A stretch of 64,000 nucleotides of DNA, from positions 62,001-126,000 of the forward strand of contig CAVXCS010000002.1 in the NCBI GenBank assembly GCA_963760375.1, read 5' to 3'. A program made the translations under genes and the position numbers. This DNA comes from Pelagihabitans sp963760375 (GTDB taxonomy: Bacteria > Bacteroidota > Bacteroidia > Flavobacteriales > Flavobacteriaceae). Of the stretch, positions 50,143-59,590 are shown piece after piece. Numbering within the stretch: the first letter of the stretch is position 1; every line of letters begins with the position of its first letter. The notes beneath the pieces are model-generated. The model saw nothing but the letters and a program-made list of their open reading frames with translations. It did no database searches and had not been told where the DNA came from.

Positions 50143-51843
50143 ATGGATGTTCAAACATGGACCTATATTTTAGTGGGAATTACATTTTCGATCTACATCG
50201 GCATCGCGATTTGGTCGCGGGCCGGCTCCACTAAAGAATTCTATGTTGCTGGAGGGGGCGTTTCGCCATGGGCGAACGGCATGGCCACGGCAGCCGATTG
50301 GATGTCGGCCGCATCGTTCCTATCCATGGCAGGCATCATTGCCTTTGCCGGTTACGACGGGTCGGTTTATTTGATGGGATGGACCGGGGGTTATGTTTTG
50401 TTGGCCTTACTTTTGGCCCCATACCTGAGAAAATTCGGCAAGTTTACCGTTCCGGATTTCATAGGAGATCGTTACTATTCCAATTCATCAAGGATCGTAG
50501 CGGTATTTTGTGCGCTGCTGGTATCGTTCACTTATGTGGCCGGACAGATGCGTGGGGTCGGAGTGGTCTTTTCGCGGTTTCTCGAGGTTGATATCAATAC
50601 GGGCGTAATCATCGGGATGGTCATTGTCCTGTTCTATGCCGTACTCGGGGGCATGAAGGGCATAACCTATACCCAAGTAGCCCAGTATTGCGTGTTGATC
50701 TTTGCTTTTATGGTACCGGCCATTTTTATTTCCATCCAAATGACCGGAAACCCTGTCCCGCAACTGGGTATGGGGTCGACCTTAAGCGATGGTTCGGGAA
50801 CCTATCTTTTGGATAAGCTCAATGGACTTTCTACCGAGCTCGGTTTTGCGGAATATACTTCCGGGTCAAAAAGTACGCTCGATGTTTTTGCCATTACCCT
50901 GGCCTTGATGGTCGGTACGGCCGGACTACCACATGTGATTGTGCGCTTTTTTACGGTAAAACGGGTTAAGGATGCCCGAAAGTCGGCCGGTTTGGCCTTG
51001 TTGTTGATCGCTATTTTATATACCACCGCCCCTGCGGTGGCAGTTTTTGCCAAAACCAATCTGATCGATACGGTGAGCGATCAGGAATACCAAACTTTGC
51101 CCGTTTGGTTCAAAAATTGGGAAAAAACCGGCCTGTTGACCTTTGAGGACAAGAATGGAGATGGCAGAATACAGTATGTGGCCGATCCGAAAACCAATGA
51201 ACTCAAAATCGACAACGATATCATGGTCTTGGCCAATCCCGAGATTGCCAATCTCCCTGCCTGGGTGATTGCCTTGGTGGCGGCAGGTGGGCTTGCAGCT
51301 GCCCTTTCCACGGCAGCGGGATTGCTATTGGTCATTTCGTCTTCGGTTTCCCATGACCTCATCAAGAAGGTCTTCGTCCCGAACATCTCGGAGCGGGGCG
51401 AATTATGGACGGCCCGAATCGCTGCCACCTTCGCCGTAGTGGTCGCCGGATATTTTGGTATCAATCCGCCCGGTTTCGTTGCCGCCGTTGTGGCCTTGGC
51501 CTTTGGTTTGGCCGCCGCTTCTTTTTTTCCGGCCATTGTCTTGGGCATTTTTTATAAAAAAATGAACAAGGAAGGCGCTGTTACCGGTATGGTCGTTGGA
51601 ATAACCTTGATGTTGTACTATATGCTCAAATATAAGTTGGGCTGGTTCGATGACATCCTTCCAGATAAAAGTGAATGGTGGTTCGGTATTTCACCGGAAG
51701 GTTTTGGAGCCGTGGCGATGTTCGCCAATTTCCTTGTTTCAATTTTGGTGATGCAATTTACGCCTCCCCCGCCACAGCACGTGCAGGATATCGTAGAGGA
51801 TATCCGCATCCCCAGCGGCGCGAAGGAAGCTACCGGGCACTGA
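50143..51843 (+). CDS. Sodium:solute symporter, probably acetate-type
   Basis: The protein is about 566 residues with 13 or so membrane helices and belongs to the SSS family (VC_2705/ActP-like). It includes WSRAGSTKEFYVAGGGVSPWANGMATAADWMSAASFLSMAG near the N-terminus (split over helices 1-2) and TVPDFIGDRYYS. The open frame runs back to 50014 inside the DUF4212 gene; the ATG at 50143 (MDVQTWTYILVG) is chosen. With the DUF4212 gene upstream and acs 37 bases downstream, acetate or another short carboxylate is the likely substrate. Confidence 0.9.
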   Translation: MDVQTWTYILVGITFSIYIGIAIWSRAGSTKEFYVAGGGVSPWANGMATAADWMSAASFLSMAGIIAFAGYDGSVYLMGWTGGYVLLALLLAPYLRKFGKFTVPDFIGDRYYSNSSRIVAVFCALLVSFTYVAGQMRGVGVVFSRFLEVDINTGVIIGMVIVLFYAVLGGMKGITYTQVAQYCVLIFAFMVPAIFISIQMTGNPVPQLGMGSTLSDGSGTYLLDKLNGLSTELGFAEYTSGSKSTLDVFAITLALMVGTAGLPHVIVRFFTVKRVKDARKSAGLALLLIAILYTTAPAVAVFAKTNLIDTVSDQEYQTLPVWFKNWEKTGLLTFEDKNGDGRIQYVADPKTNELKIDNDIMVLANPEIANLPAWVIALVAAGGLAAALSTAAGLLLVISSSVSHDLIKKVFVPNISERGELWTARIAATFAVVVAGYFGINPPGFVAAVVALAFGLAAASFFPAIVLGIFYKKMNKEGAVTGMVVGITLMLYYMLKYKLGWFDDILPDKSEWWFGISPEGFGAVAMFANFLVSILVMQFTPPPPQHVQDIVEDIRIPSGAKEATGH

Positions 51844-51880
51844 TATTTTTTTTAATTTTATGGCATAAAGCATAGCTGAG

Positions 51881-53788
51881 ATGAGCAACTATCATATTAA
51901 ACACCTAGAGGAATATTTTCAAGTTTATCGGAAATCGGTTAGAAATCCCGAAGCTTTTTGGGAGGAAATTGCCGAAGAACACTTCGTGTGGCGCAAAAAA
52001 TGGGACCAGGTCTTGAAATGGGATTTCAAAAAACCGGAAGTGCGATGGTTCGACGGTGCCAAGCTCAATATTACGGAGAACTGTATCGATCGACATATTC
52101 CTACCAGGGGTGAAAAAACCGCCATCATTTTTGAGCCAAACAACCCGTCGGAGGAACCACAGCACATCACCTACAGGGAATTGCATGAAATGGTTTGCAG
52201 AATGGCCAATGTGCTCAAGGAACACGGCATTAAAAAAGGAGATCGGGTCTGTATTTATTTGCCGATGATCCCGGAACTGGCCATTTCCCTATTGGCATGC
52301 GCCAGGATCGGCGCCATCCATTCTGTAATCTTTGCGGGATTTTCATCGAATGCCCTTGCTACCCGCATCAACGATTCAGATTGTAAAATGGTGCTCACTT
52401 CCGATGGTTCATACCGAGGATCAAAGACCATTGACCTCAAAGGAATCGTTGACAAAGCACTTGAAGAATGCCCCGGGGTCAAAACCGTCCTGGTCACCAA
52501 GAGGATCAACAGTAATATTAAAATGCGCAAGGGCAGGGACAAATGGCTACAACCCCTATTGGACAATGCCTATGCCGACTGTGTAGCTGAAATTATGGAA
52601 GCCGAAGACCCTTTGTTCATACTTTACACCTCAGGTTCAACGGGCAAACCCAAAGGGATGGTGCATACGACAGCCGGCTATATGATCTACACCGCCTATA
52701 CCTTTAAAAACATATTCCAGTATAGGGAAAACGATATCTATTGGTGCACGGCCGATATAGGCTGGATTACCGGCCATTCTTATATCGTTTATGGGCCATT
52801 GGCCAACGGGGCCACGACCGTGATGTTCGAAGGGGTTCCCTCCTATCCCGATTATGGACGTTTCTGGGAAGTGGTCGAAAAGCACAAGGTAACACAATTC
52901 TATACCGCACCCACCGCCATCAGGGCATTGGCAAAGGAAAATTTGGAGTTTGTCGAGCGATACGATCTTTCAAGCCTGAAAGTTTTGGGTTCGGTGGGCG
53001 AACCCATCAACGAGGAGGCATGGCACTGGTACAACAACAATGTGGGGAAAAAGAAGAGTCCGATCGTGGATACCTGGTGGCAGACCGAAACCGGAGGCAT
53101 CATGATTTCTCCCATACCTTATGTGACCCCTACGACGCCCACCTATGCCACCCTCCCTTTTATCGGGGTACAACCGGCACTGATGGATGAGAAAGGAGCG
53201 GAGATCATGGGCAATCAGGTGGAGGGAAGGTTGTGCATCAAGTTTCCTTGGCCGGCGATGGCACGTACCATTTGGGGCGATCACAAACGATATCACGATA
53301 CTTACTTTTCCGCCTATAAAGACAAATATTTCACCGGGGACGGGGCCTTACGCGATGCCGTAGGCTACTATCGGATCACGGGACGCGTGGATGACGTGAT
53401 CATCGTTTCAGGCCATAACCTGGGAACCGCACCCATTGAAGATTCCATCAATGAACATCCGGCAGTTGCAGAATCGGCCATTGTCGGATTCCCTCATGAT
53501 ATCAAGGGCAATGCGCTTTACGGGTATGTTATTCTGAAGGAAACGGGGGAAAGCAGAGATCGCGACAACCTTCGCAAAGAAATCAACCAACAGATCACAG
53601 AGCACATCGGACCGATTGCAAGATTGGATAAAATCCAGTTCGTTTCCGGCCTTCCGAAAACAAGATCGGGGAAGATCATGCGTCGTATCTTGCGAAAGAT
53701 CGCTGCCAAGGATACGGGCAATTTGGGCGATACAAGCACTTTATTAAACCCGGAGGTCGTTAAGGAAATCATGGATAATGCCCTTTAA
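51881..53788 (+). CDS. acs: Acetyl-coenzyme A synthetase
   Basis: Acs converts acetate, ATP and CoA into acetyl-CoA through an acetyl-adenylate. The 635-residue protein has ILYTSGSTGKPKGMVHTTAGY (P-loop-like), WCTADIGWITGHSYIVYGPL, DTWWQTETGGIMISP, TGDGALRDAVGYYRITGRVDDVI and the C-terminal KTRSGKIMRRILRKIA, whose Lys in SGK is the site acetylated in regulated enzymes. It follows the symporter gene closely, forming an acetate uptake and activation unit. Confidence 0.96.
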   Translation: MSNYHIKHLEEYFQVYRKSVRNPEAFWEEIAEEHFVWRKKWDQVLKWDFKKPEVRWFDGAKLNITENCIDRHIPTRGEKTAIIFEPNNPSEEPQHITYRELHEMVCRMANVLKEHGIKKGDRVCIYLPMIPELAISLLACARIGAIHSVIFAGFSSNALATRINDSDCKMVLTSDGSYRGSKTIDLKGIVDKALEECPGVKTVLVTKRINSNIKMRKGRDKWLQPLLDNAYADCVAEIMEAEDPLFILYTSGSTGKPKGMVHTTAGYMIYTAYTFKNIFQYRENDIYWCTADIGWITGHSYIVYGPLANGATTVMFEGVPSYPDYGRFWEVVEKHKVTQFYTAPTAIRALAKENLEFVERYDLSSLKVLGSVGEPINEEAWHWYNNNVGKKKSPIVDTWWQTETGGIMISPIPYVTPTTPTYATLPFIGVQPALMDEKGAEIMGNQVEGRLCIKFPWPAMARTIWGDHKRYHDTYFSAYKDKYFTGDGALRDAVGYYRITGRVDDVIIVSGHNLGTAPIEDSINEHPAVAESAIVGFPHDIKGNALYGYVILKETGESRDRDNLRKEINQQITEHIGPIARLDKIQFVSGLPKTRSGKIMRRILRKIAAKDTGNLGDTSTLLNPEVVKEIMDNAL

Positions 53789-53848
53789 AAACAGGACGTT
53801 GTCACAAGGATCGGGTTATGGGATCCAGTAGGTCATCCCCTACCGGTT

Positions 53849-55078
53849 TCATGAAATCGAGCGTTTGGCCAAACTCCTTGCGGCCATCCTTTTCCAAAGC
53901 ATAACGCTAAAAATGAGAAGGGATAAGAGTCCACATGAGGCAAGCCCTGCAAACAAGGGCAATACCCTCCCTACCACAAAACTCCCGATATAGGCGGCGA
54001 TCGGTATCGATAAAAGCGTGGAGATGAATCCTGTAATCGATGCGCCAATACCTGCAATATGCCCGATGGGTTCCATGGCTATCGACCGTAGATTGCCCCA
54101 AATAAAACCCAAACAAAAAAACTGCAGCGCCAAGAAGACGAACAATACCCCTACTGCCGGATTGGGGCTATCCCAAAACAGTATCACGTACAATAATGCA
54201 AGGGCGCAAAAAGCCGTTAAGGCAATAAAAGATAATTTCCTCATCCCGAACCGCATCACCAGGGTTCCGTTCAAGAAGGTCGAAAGGCCTATAGAAATGG
54301 CCAATCCCGCAAAAATATAGGGAAAGGAGTCCTTTAACCCGTACTGGTCTTCAAAAACGTGCTGTGCGGCACTCAGGTACACCAAAAAAGCGCCGGTGAT
54401 GAGTCCGCTGATGACCGTAAATGCCATGGTTTCCCGATACCTGATCAATTCTTTGATGCCGTCGAAGAAAACATGGGAAGTGAACGGAATTTTATAAATT
54501 GGTTTCAGGGTTTCGGGCTGGCGCTTCCAAAACCATATCCCGACGAGTAGCGCAAAAAACAACTGCATATAAAATATGGCATGCCATCCAAACTCATCCA
54601 TGATCGTTTTTCCGATGGCAGGGGCAACGACGGGCACCAATATAAAAAAAGCGGTAACAAACGACATTACGCGGGCCATATGATCCCCCTTATAAGTATC
54701 CCTGATTATGGATATACTGATGGTTCTCGGTGCCGAGAGGCCAATGCCCTGTAGAATGCGACCGAAGATCATCCATTCGAGGGAAGGCGCCATCACACAT
54801 ACTATACTTGCGATGGCAAATATCGCAAAACCCATATAAACGATGGGCTTGCGACCGAAACTGTCCGATAGCGGCCCAAAAAAAAGCTGGCCAACCCCAA
54901 GGCCCAAAAAAATCATGGTTATCAACAATTGGTTGGCGGTGGGATCTAGGCTGTTGATGTCGCTGCCTATATTGGCAATGGCCGGTAAAAGGGCATCGAT
55001 GGCAAGGGCCACAATCGACATCAAGGAGGCCATCATGGCCACAAATTCGAAGTGTGGTGTAACTTTTTGATCTTGCAT
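53849..55078 (-). CDS. Bcr/CflA family multidrug efflux MFS transporter
   Basis: The protein has 409 residues with twelve predicted helices. The family pattern GQLFFGPLSDSFGRKPIVYMG (loop 2-3) is followed by GRILQGIGLSAPRTISISIIRD. Members export drugs and metabolites by proton antiport. The open frame extends to 55252, across the udk promoter, but the ATG at 55078 (MQDQKVTPHFEF) gives the normal length. It converges on acs and is divergent from udk. Confidence 0.88.
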   Translation of the reverse strand: MQDQKVTPHFEFVAMMASLMSIVALAIDALLPAIANIGSDINSLDPTANQLLITMIFLGLGVGQLFFGPLSDSFGRKPIVYMGFAIFAIASIVCVMAPSLEWMIFGRILQGIGLSAPRTISISIIRDTYKGDHMARVMSFVTAFFILVPVVAPAIGKTIMDEFGWHAIFYMQLFFALLVGIWFWKRQPETLKPIYKIPFTSHVFFDGIKELIRYRETMAFTVISGLITGAFLVYLSAAQHVFEDQYGLKDSFPYIFAGLAISIGLSTFLNGTLVMRFGMRKLSFIALTAFCALALLYVILFWDSPNPAVGVLFVFLALQFFCLGFIWGNLRSIAMEPIGHIAGIGASITGFISTLLSIPIAAYIGSFVVGRVLPLFAGLASCGLLSLLIFSVMLWKRMAARSLAKRSIS

Positions 55079-55135
55079 CCGGCAAAAATAGTAATATGGC
55101 AGCCAAACCGAACCATAAAAGTTCGATTTTAGGAA

Positions 55136-55169
55136 TTGTAGCAAATTGGCACGCAAATCGCTACTTTTG
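55136..55169 (+). promoter_or_regulatory. Candidate udk promoter
   Basis: TTG at 55136-55138 is followed after 23 bases by TACTTTTG (55162-55169), matching the TTG and TAnnTTTG pattern. The start codon is 16 bases downstream of the -7 box. Confidence 0.5.
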
Positions 55170-55184
55170 TGCAAAACGAAAAAG

Positions 55185-55793
55185 ATGTTGATCATAGGGA
55201 TTGCGGGGGGCACCGGTTGTGGGAAAACAACCGTGGTAAACCAGATCATCAACGAACTTCCGACAGGGGAAGTGGGTGTTATTTCCCAAGATTCGTACTA
55301 CAAAGATCTATCCCATTTGAATTTGGAGGAAAGAAGAAAAACGAATTTCGACCATCCAAAATCAATCGATTTCGAATTATTGGAAAGTCATTTGACGCAC
55401 TTGAAATCGGGCAGTTCCGTAGCGCAACCGGTCTATTCTTTTTTGGAATGCAACAGAACCGATGCCACCATTCCCACAAAACCTACCAAGGTGCTAATCG
55501 TAGAGGGAATCTTGATATTGACCAACCCGACCATAAGGGACATGTTGGACATCAAAATCTATGTTCATGCCGATTCTGACGAGCGTTTGATACGAAGGGT
55601 GAAAAGGGATGTGAATGAGCGGGGCTGGAACCTCGACGAGACCCTTCAAAAGTATCAGTCGAACATCAAGCCGATGCACGAACAGTTCATCGAACCCTCC
55701 AAAGAACATGCAGACATCATCATTCCCAACAATACCTACAATACGGTTGCTATTGATATCGTGCGTACCATCATCAATCAGAAAATAGTCTAA
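55185..55793 (+). CDS. udk: Uridine kinase
   Basis: The protein has 202 residues and phosphorylates uridine and cytidine in pyrimidine salvage. The P-loop GIAGGTGCGKTTV is at the N-terminus. ISQDSYYKDL, NFDHPKSIDFELL and VLIVEGILIL are conserved, and IYVHADSDERLIRRVKRDVNERG forms the lid. The open frame begins at a start at 55146; the ATG at 55185 (MLIIGIAGGTGCGK) fits the family. The FtsB-like gene follows after 2 bases. Confidence 0.95.
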   Translation: MLIIGIAGGTGCGKTTVVNQIINELPTGEVGVISQDSYYKDLSHLNLEERRKTNFDHPKSIDFELLESHLTHLKSGSSVAQPVYSFLECNRTDATIPTKPTKVLIVEGILILTNPTIRDMLDIKIYVHADSDERLIRRVKRDVNERGWNLDETLQKYQSNIKPMHEQFIEPSKEHADIIIPNNTYNTVAIDIVRTIINQKIV

Positions 55794-55795
55794 AA

Positions 55796-56131
55796 ATGGG
55801 ATTTAAGGAAATCAAGAAGAAGAAATGGTTTGGAATCCTCACCAATATGTACGTACTGGTACTGACCGTTTTTCTGGTGTGGATGGTATTTTTTGATACC
55901 AATTCATTGTTGATCCATCTGGAACTAAAAAGGGAAATCGACAAGCTCGAAAAACAACAGGAGTTTCTCAGAGAAGAAATAACCAACGACAAAAAAATAA
56001 TAGAGAAACTGTCAGACCCTGAAGAACTGGAAAAATTTGCCAGGGAACAATACTATCTCAAGAAGAAGGACGAGGAGATATACCTCATCGAGTTCGAGGA
56101 TAGTTTGAAGGTAAAGAAGGAAGAGGAATAA
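55796..56131 (+). CDS. FtsB/DivIC-like septum formation initiator protein
   Basis: This 111-residue protein has one N-terminal membrane helix (NMYVLVLTVFLVWMVFF) and then a coiled coil (about residues 38-70, ELKREIDKLEKQQEFLREEI), followed by the conserved DPEELEKFAREQYYLKKKDEEIYLIEF. The layout is that of FtsB/DivIC division proteins, which bridge FtsL and FtsQ at the divisome. It lies 2 bases after udk, a common pairing in Flavobacteria. Confidence 0.9.
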   Translation: MGFKEIKKKKWFGILTNMYVLVLTVFLVWMVFFDTNSLLIHLELKREIDKLEKQQEFLREEITNDKKIIEKLSDPEELEKFAREQYYLKKKDEEIYLIEFEDSLKVKKEEE

Positions 56132-56346
56132 ATTTGTCGCCCTTTTTGATACGACTTCATAGAAGGAAACGATAAGCACCGTTTTTACCAAGAAACATAC
56201 CCGGCAGCACAGGTTGAGGGAAAACCGGCCGATACCTTTTAACTTACTTTAACGCGACGCCCTTAAGTTATTCACTTTCTGTTAACAAAATTCGTTTTCT
56301 GGCATCGTAAATAATCGTATTTTTACCCTCTTAACTTACAAGCATA

Positions 56347-57120
56347 ATGGGCAAAATAATTGCTATAGCAAATCAAAAGGGCGGGGTTGGTAAAACGACG
56401 ACTACCGTAAATTTAGCGGCATCTTTGGGGGTGCTCGAAAAGAAGGTGTTGTTGATCGACGCCGACCCCCAGGCCAATGCCACTTCCGGTCTCGGCGTTG
56501 ATGTCGACAGCATAGAATTGGGGACATACCAATTTTTGGAACATTCCAAAACCGCTGCGGAGACCATTATCAAAACCTCATCCCCCAACGTAGATTTGAT
56601 CCCTTCCCACATCGATCTGGTGGCGATAGAGATTGAATTGGTCGATATGGATCGACGGGAATACATGATGAAGCAGGCCATCGGCGATTTGAGGGATTCC
56701 TATGACTATATATTGATCGATTGCGCCCCTTCGCTGGGGTTGCTGACGCTCAACGCCCTTACCGCGGCCGATTCTGTGATCATTCCCATTCAATGCGAAT
56801 ATTTTGCCCTTGAAGGTTTGGGCAAATTGCTGAACACCATTAAGAGCGTACAAAAAATACATAATCCGGATCTTGATATCGAGGGGATGCTCCTGACCAT
56901 GTTCGATTCAAGATTACGTCTCTCCAATCAGGTAGTGGAGGAAGTCCGGAAGCACTTTGCCGATATGGTCTTCGATACCATAATCCAAAGAAATGTTCGG
57001 TTAAGTGAGGCACCCAGTTACGGGGAAAGCATCATCAAGTACGATGCCAGCAGTAAAGGTGCCGAAAATTACCTGAACCTGGCCAATGAAATGGTAAAGC
57101 GAAATAAGGAAAAAGTATAA
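56347..57120 (+). CDS. parA: ParA family chromosome-partitioning ATPase
   Basis: The protein has 257 residues. The deviant Walker A motif KGGVGKTTTTVNLAASLG starts at residue 11. LLIDADPQANATSGLG and YILIDCAPSLGLLTLNALTAAD supply Walker A' and B. It binds DNA non-specifically in the ATP form and drives ParB-parS complexes. ParB begins at the last base of its stop codon (TAATG). The 215-base upstream gap is AT-rich with no clear promoter box. Confidence 0.95.
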   Translation: MGKIIAIANQKGGVGKTTTTVNLAASLGVLEKKVLLIDADPQANATSGLGVDVDSIELGTYQFLEHSKTAAETIIKTSSPNVDLIPSHIDLVAIEIELVDMDRREYMMKQAIGDLRDSYDYILIDCAPSLGLLTLNALTAADSVIIPIQCEYFALEGLGKLLNTIKSVQKIHNPDLDIEGMLLTMFDSRLRLSNQVVEEVRKHFADMVFDTIIQRNVRLSEAPSYGESIIKYDASSKGAENYLNLANEMVKRNKEKV

Positions 57121-58028
57121 TGGCGAAGGCAATCAAAAAACAGGCTTTGGGAAGGGGATTATCGGCCCTGCTCAGAGATCCGGAAAATGATATCCAATCG
57201 GTTTCCGACAAAAACGCGGATAAGGTCGTCGGCAATATCGTGGAACTCGACCTTGATGCCATTGTCGTCAACCCCTTTCAGCCTCGATCCAATTTTAACG
57301 ATGAAACACTGCAGGAACTGGCCAGCAGCATCAAGGAACTGGGTGTCATTCAGCCCATAACGGTTCGTAAAATAGATTTTAACCAATACCAACTGGTCTC
57401 CGGAGAAAGGCGCTACAGGGCTTCAAAACTCATCGGGATGGAGACCATCCCCGCCTACATCAGGATCGCCAATGATCAGGAGTCCTTGGAAATGGCCTTG
57501 GTGGAGAACATCCAACGCCAAGATCTGGACCCCATTGAAATTGCCTTGAGTTATCAACGCCTGATCGATGAAATAGAACTTACCCAGGAAAAGTTGAGCG
57601 AACGGGTGGGCAAAAAACGCTCGACCATTACCAACTACCTCCGATTGTTAAGACTTGATCCCATTATTCAAACCGGTATTCGCGATGGTTTCACCACTAT
57701 GGGACATGGCAGGGCGTTGGTCAACATCGACAAAAAAGAGGATCAAATCGCGCTTTATGAGCGGATTGTAGGGGAACAACTTTCGGTACGGGATACCGAA
57801 AAGGCGGTCAAGGCCTATCAGGAAGGGCCAAGCCCTCGCAAGAACAAAACTTCGGCCCTAAAGCCAAAGGTGCCGGAATCAATCGCAAACGATATGGCCG
57901 AACTCACCGCACGGCTTTCGGTGAAAGTAGGGTTGCAGGCAACCGAGAAGGGCAAGGGAAAAATTACCATCCCTTTTCAATCAGAGGCCGATTTCAAGCG
58001 AATCAAAAAAATACTTTTGGGTGGGTAA
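57120..58028 (+). CDS. parB: ParB/Spo0J family chromosome-partitioning protein
   Basis: The protein has 302 residues. The N-terminal CTPase/ParB domain has NPFQPRSNFNDETLQELASSIKELGVIQPI, YQLVSGERRYRASK and the central ENIQRQDLDPIEIA. The helix-turn-helix is LTQEKLSERVGKKRSTITNYLRLLRLD. The C-terminal dimerisation region ends KGKGKITIPFQSEADFKRIKKILLG. No parS site matching the common consensus was seen in this window. Confidence 0.95.
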   Translation: MAKAIKKQALGRGLSALLRDPENDIQSVSDKNADKVVGNIVELDLDAIVVNPFQPRSNFNDETLQELASSIKELGVIQPITVRKIDFNQYQLVSGERRYRASKLIGMETIPAYIRIANDQESLEMALVENIQRQDLDPIEIALSYQRLIDEIELTQEKLSERVGKKRSTITNYLRLLRLDPIIQTGIRDGFTTMGHGRALVNIDKKEDQIALYERIVGEQLSVRDTEKAVKAYQEGPSPRKNKTSALKPKVPESIANDMAELTARLSVKVGLQATEKGKGKITIPFQSEADFKRIKKILLGG

Positions 58029-58674
58029 AAACCGATATATGGCCTCTTTACTGTTGCTTTTGTCGCTGGTATGCAAGGCACAGGAAGCAGAACCGGCCAA
58101 GGCTCAATTGGATTCTATACAGACCAATCTTCAGGAGCAGGGAATCAATATCAAAGATGCCCAGATCGAAAAAAGAAAGCCCATCAATCCGCTAGCGCCG
58201 AGCAGGGCCGCTTTTTACTCTGCCATTTTTCCCGGCATGGGCCAAATATACAACAGACGTTATTGGAAAGTACCTTTGGTTTATGGGGCCATTGGAACCG
58301 GAATCTATGCCTATACCTGGAACAATGACCTTTATGGACGTTTTAGAACCGCGTTCAAAAGAAGACAGGCCGGTTTTACGGATGACGAATTTTACGATAT
58401 CAGGTCACCGGGTGACGGGGTACTTCCCGCCGAACCGGATTTATCGAATGCAGCATTGGAAGATGCGCAGGAACGCTATCAACGAGATCGGGATCTGGCG
58501 CTAGTGGTTACGATTGGACTGTATATCCTGAACATCGTGGATGCCAATGTTGACGCGCATCTGAAACAGTTCAACATCGATGATGACCTAAGTTTTGATG
58601 TGCAGCCCTATTTGGAACGCAACCCAATTACAAATGATCCCAACTACGGCCTGGCCATGGTCATACGATTTTGA
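58021..58674 (+). CDS. DUF5683 domain protein, exported
   Basis: The protein has 217 residues with a signal peptide (GKNRYMASLLLLLSLVCKAQ). The DUF5683 core has PSRAAFYSAIFPGMGQIYNRRYW, then WKVPLVYGAIGTGIYAYTWNN and a second hydrophobic segment LALVVTIGLYILNIVDANVDAHL. Function is unknown. The GTG at 58021 overlaps parB by 8 bases; an ATG at 58039 is possible but would remove the basic residues before the signal helix. Its place between parB and dapB is common in Flavobacteria. Confidence 0.87.
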   Translation: MGKNRYMASLLLLLSLVCKAQEAEPAKAQLDSIQTNLQEQGINIKDAQIEKRKPINPLAPSRAAFYSAIFPGMGQIYNRRYWKVPLVYGAIGTGIYAYTWNNDLYGRFRTAFKRRQAGFTDDEFYDIRSPGDGVLPAEPDLSNAALEDAQERYQRDRDLALVVTIGLYILNIVDANVDAHLKQFNIDDDLSFDVQPYLERNPITNDPNYGLAMVIRF

Positions 58675-58768
58675 TTAAAAAGGCAATTCGAAGAACTTTG
58701 AGATCGGAAAAGAGACCATTTGCTTGGAAAGTAATACATTCGGAACGATTCCGAAATTAAATCAGCCT

Positions 58769-59467
58769 ATGAATATCGCACTGTTCGGTTACGGAAAAAT
58801 GGGGAAAATGATCGAAGCGGTAGCTACCGCCCGAGGGCATCGCATAGTTTCAAAGATCGATATAGGCACAACATCCATTAACTTTGATGAAATGCATGTG
58901 GCCATTGACTTCAGTACCCCCGACGCGGCATTTGATAATATCACCAAATGCTTCGAACACGGCGTACCGGTAATATCGGGTACTACAGGGTGGCTCGGGA
59001 AATTCGGGGAAGCCGTTGCTACTTGCCATAAGCTGGAGGGCGCCTTCATTTATGCCTCGAACTTCAGTCTGGGGGTAAACGTTTTCTTTGAACTGAATTC
59101 CCATTTGGCCAAAATGATGCGGCAATTGAAATCTTATAGGGTTGCGATAGAGGAAATACACCATACCGAAAAGTTGGATGCGCCAAGTGGCACGGCAATA
59201 ACGTTGGCGGAAGGGATTTTGGCAGATTCCGATTATGTGGGGTGGTCCAATGGCGATGCCGGGGAATCTGAAATACCGATTGAATCCAAACGGATCGGGA
59301 AGACTCCAGGAACCCACAGCGTTTTGTATACCAGTGAAGTAGATCAAATCGAAATCAAACATACGGCCCATAATCGCGAGGGTTTTGCTTTGGGAGCAGT
59401 GGTAGCCGCGGAATGGCTCGTTGGAAAAACAGGGGTTTACGGGATGAAAGACGTTTTGGGCCTGTAA
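58769..59467 (+). CDS. dapB: 4-hydroxy-tetrahydrodipicolinate reductase
   Basis: DapB reduces hydroxytetrahydrodipicolinate in the pathway to diaminopimelate and lysine, and so also supplies peptidoglycan. The 232-residue protein has the nucleotide-binding FGYGKMGKMIE, AIDFSTPDAAFDN, ISGTTGW and the catalytic block EEIHHTEKLDAPSGTAITLA. The frame opens at 58724, but the ATG at 58769 (MNIALFGYGKMG) is the natural start. Confidence 0.95.
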   Translation: MNIALFGYGKMGKMIEAVATARGHRIVSKIDIGTTSINFDEMHVAIDFSTPDAAFDNITKCFEHGVPVISGTTGWLGKFGEAVATCHKLEGAFIYASNFSLGVNVFFELNSHLAKMMRQLKSYRVAIEEIHHTEKLDAPSGTAITLAEGILADSDYVGWSNGDAGESEIPIESKRIGKTPGTHSVLYTSEVDQIEIKHTAHNREGFALGAVVAAEWLVGKTGVYGMKDVLGL

Positions 59468-59590
59468 CTGCCCATCGAAAATATGCCAATGAAATACGGT
59501 GCCCGGGGATTGATGAATTTTAAAAAGAACCATTCGATTTTGAGCAACGAACCAACGCATACTTAATACAACAAACCATAAAAAACAAAG

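Noticed and set aside
56132..56346. parS site near parAB
   Set aside because: I looked for the common TGTTTCACGTGAAACA-like sequence here and elsewhere in the window and saw no match.
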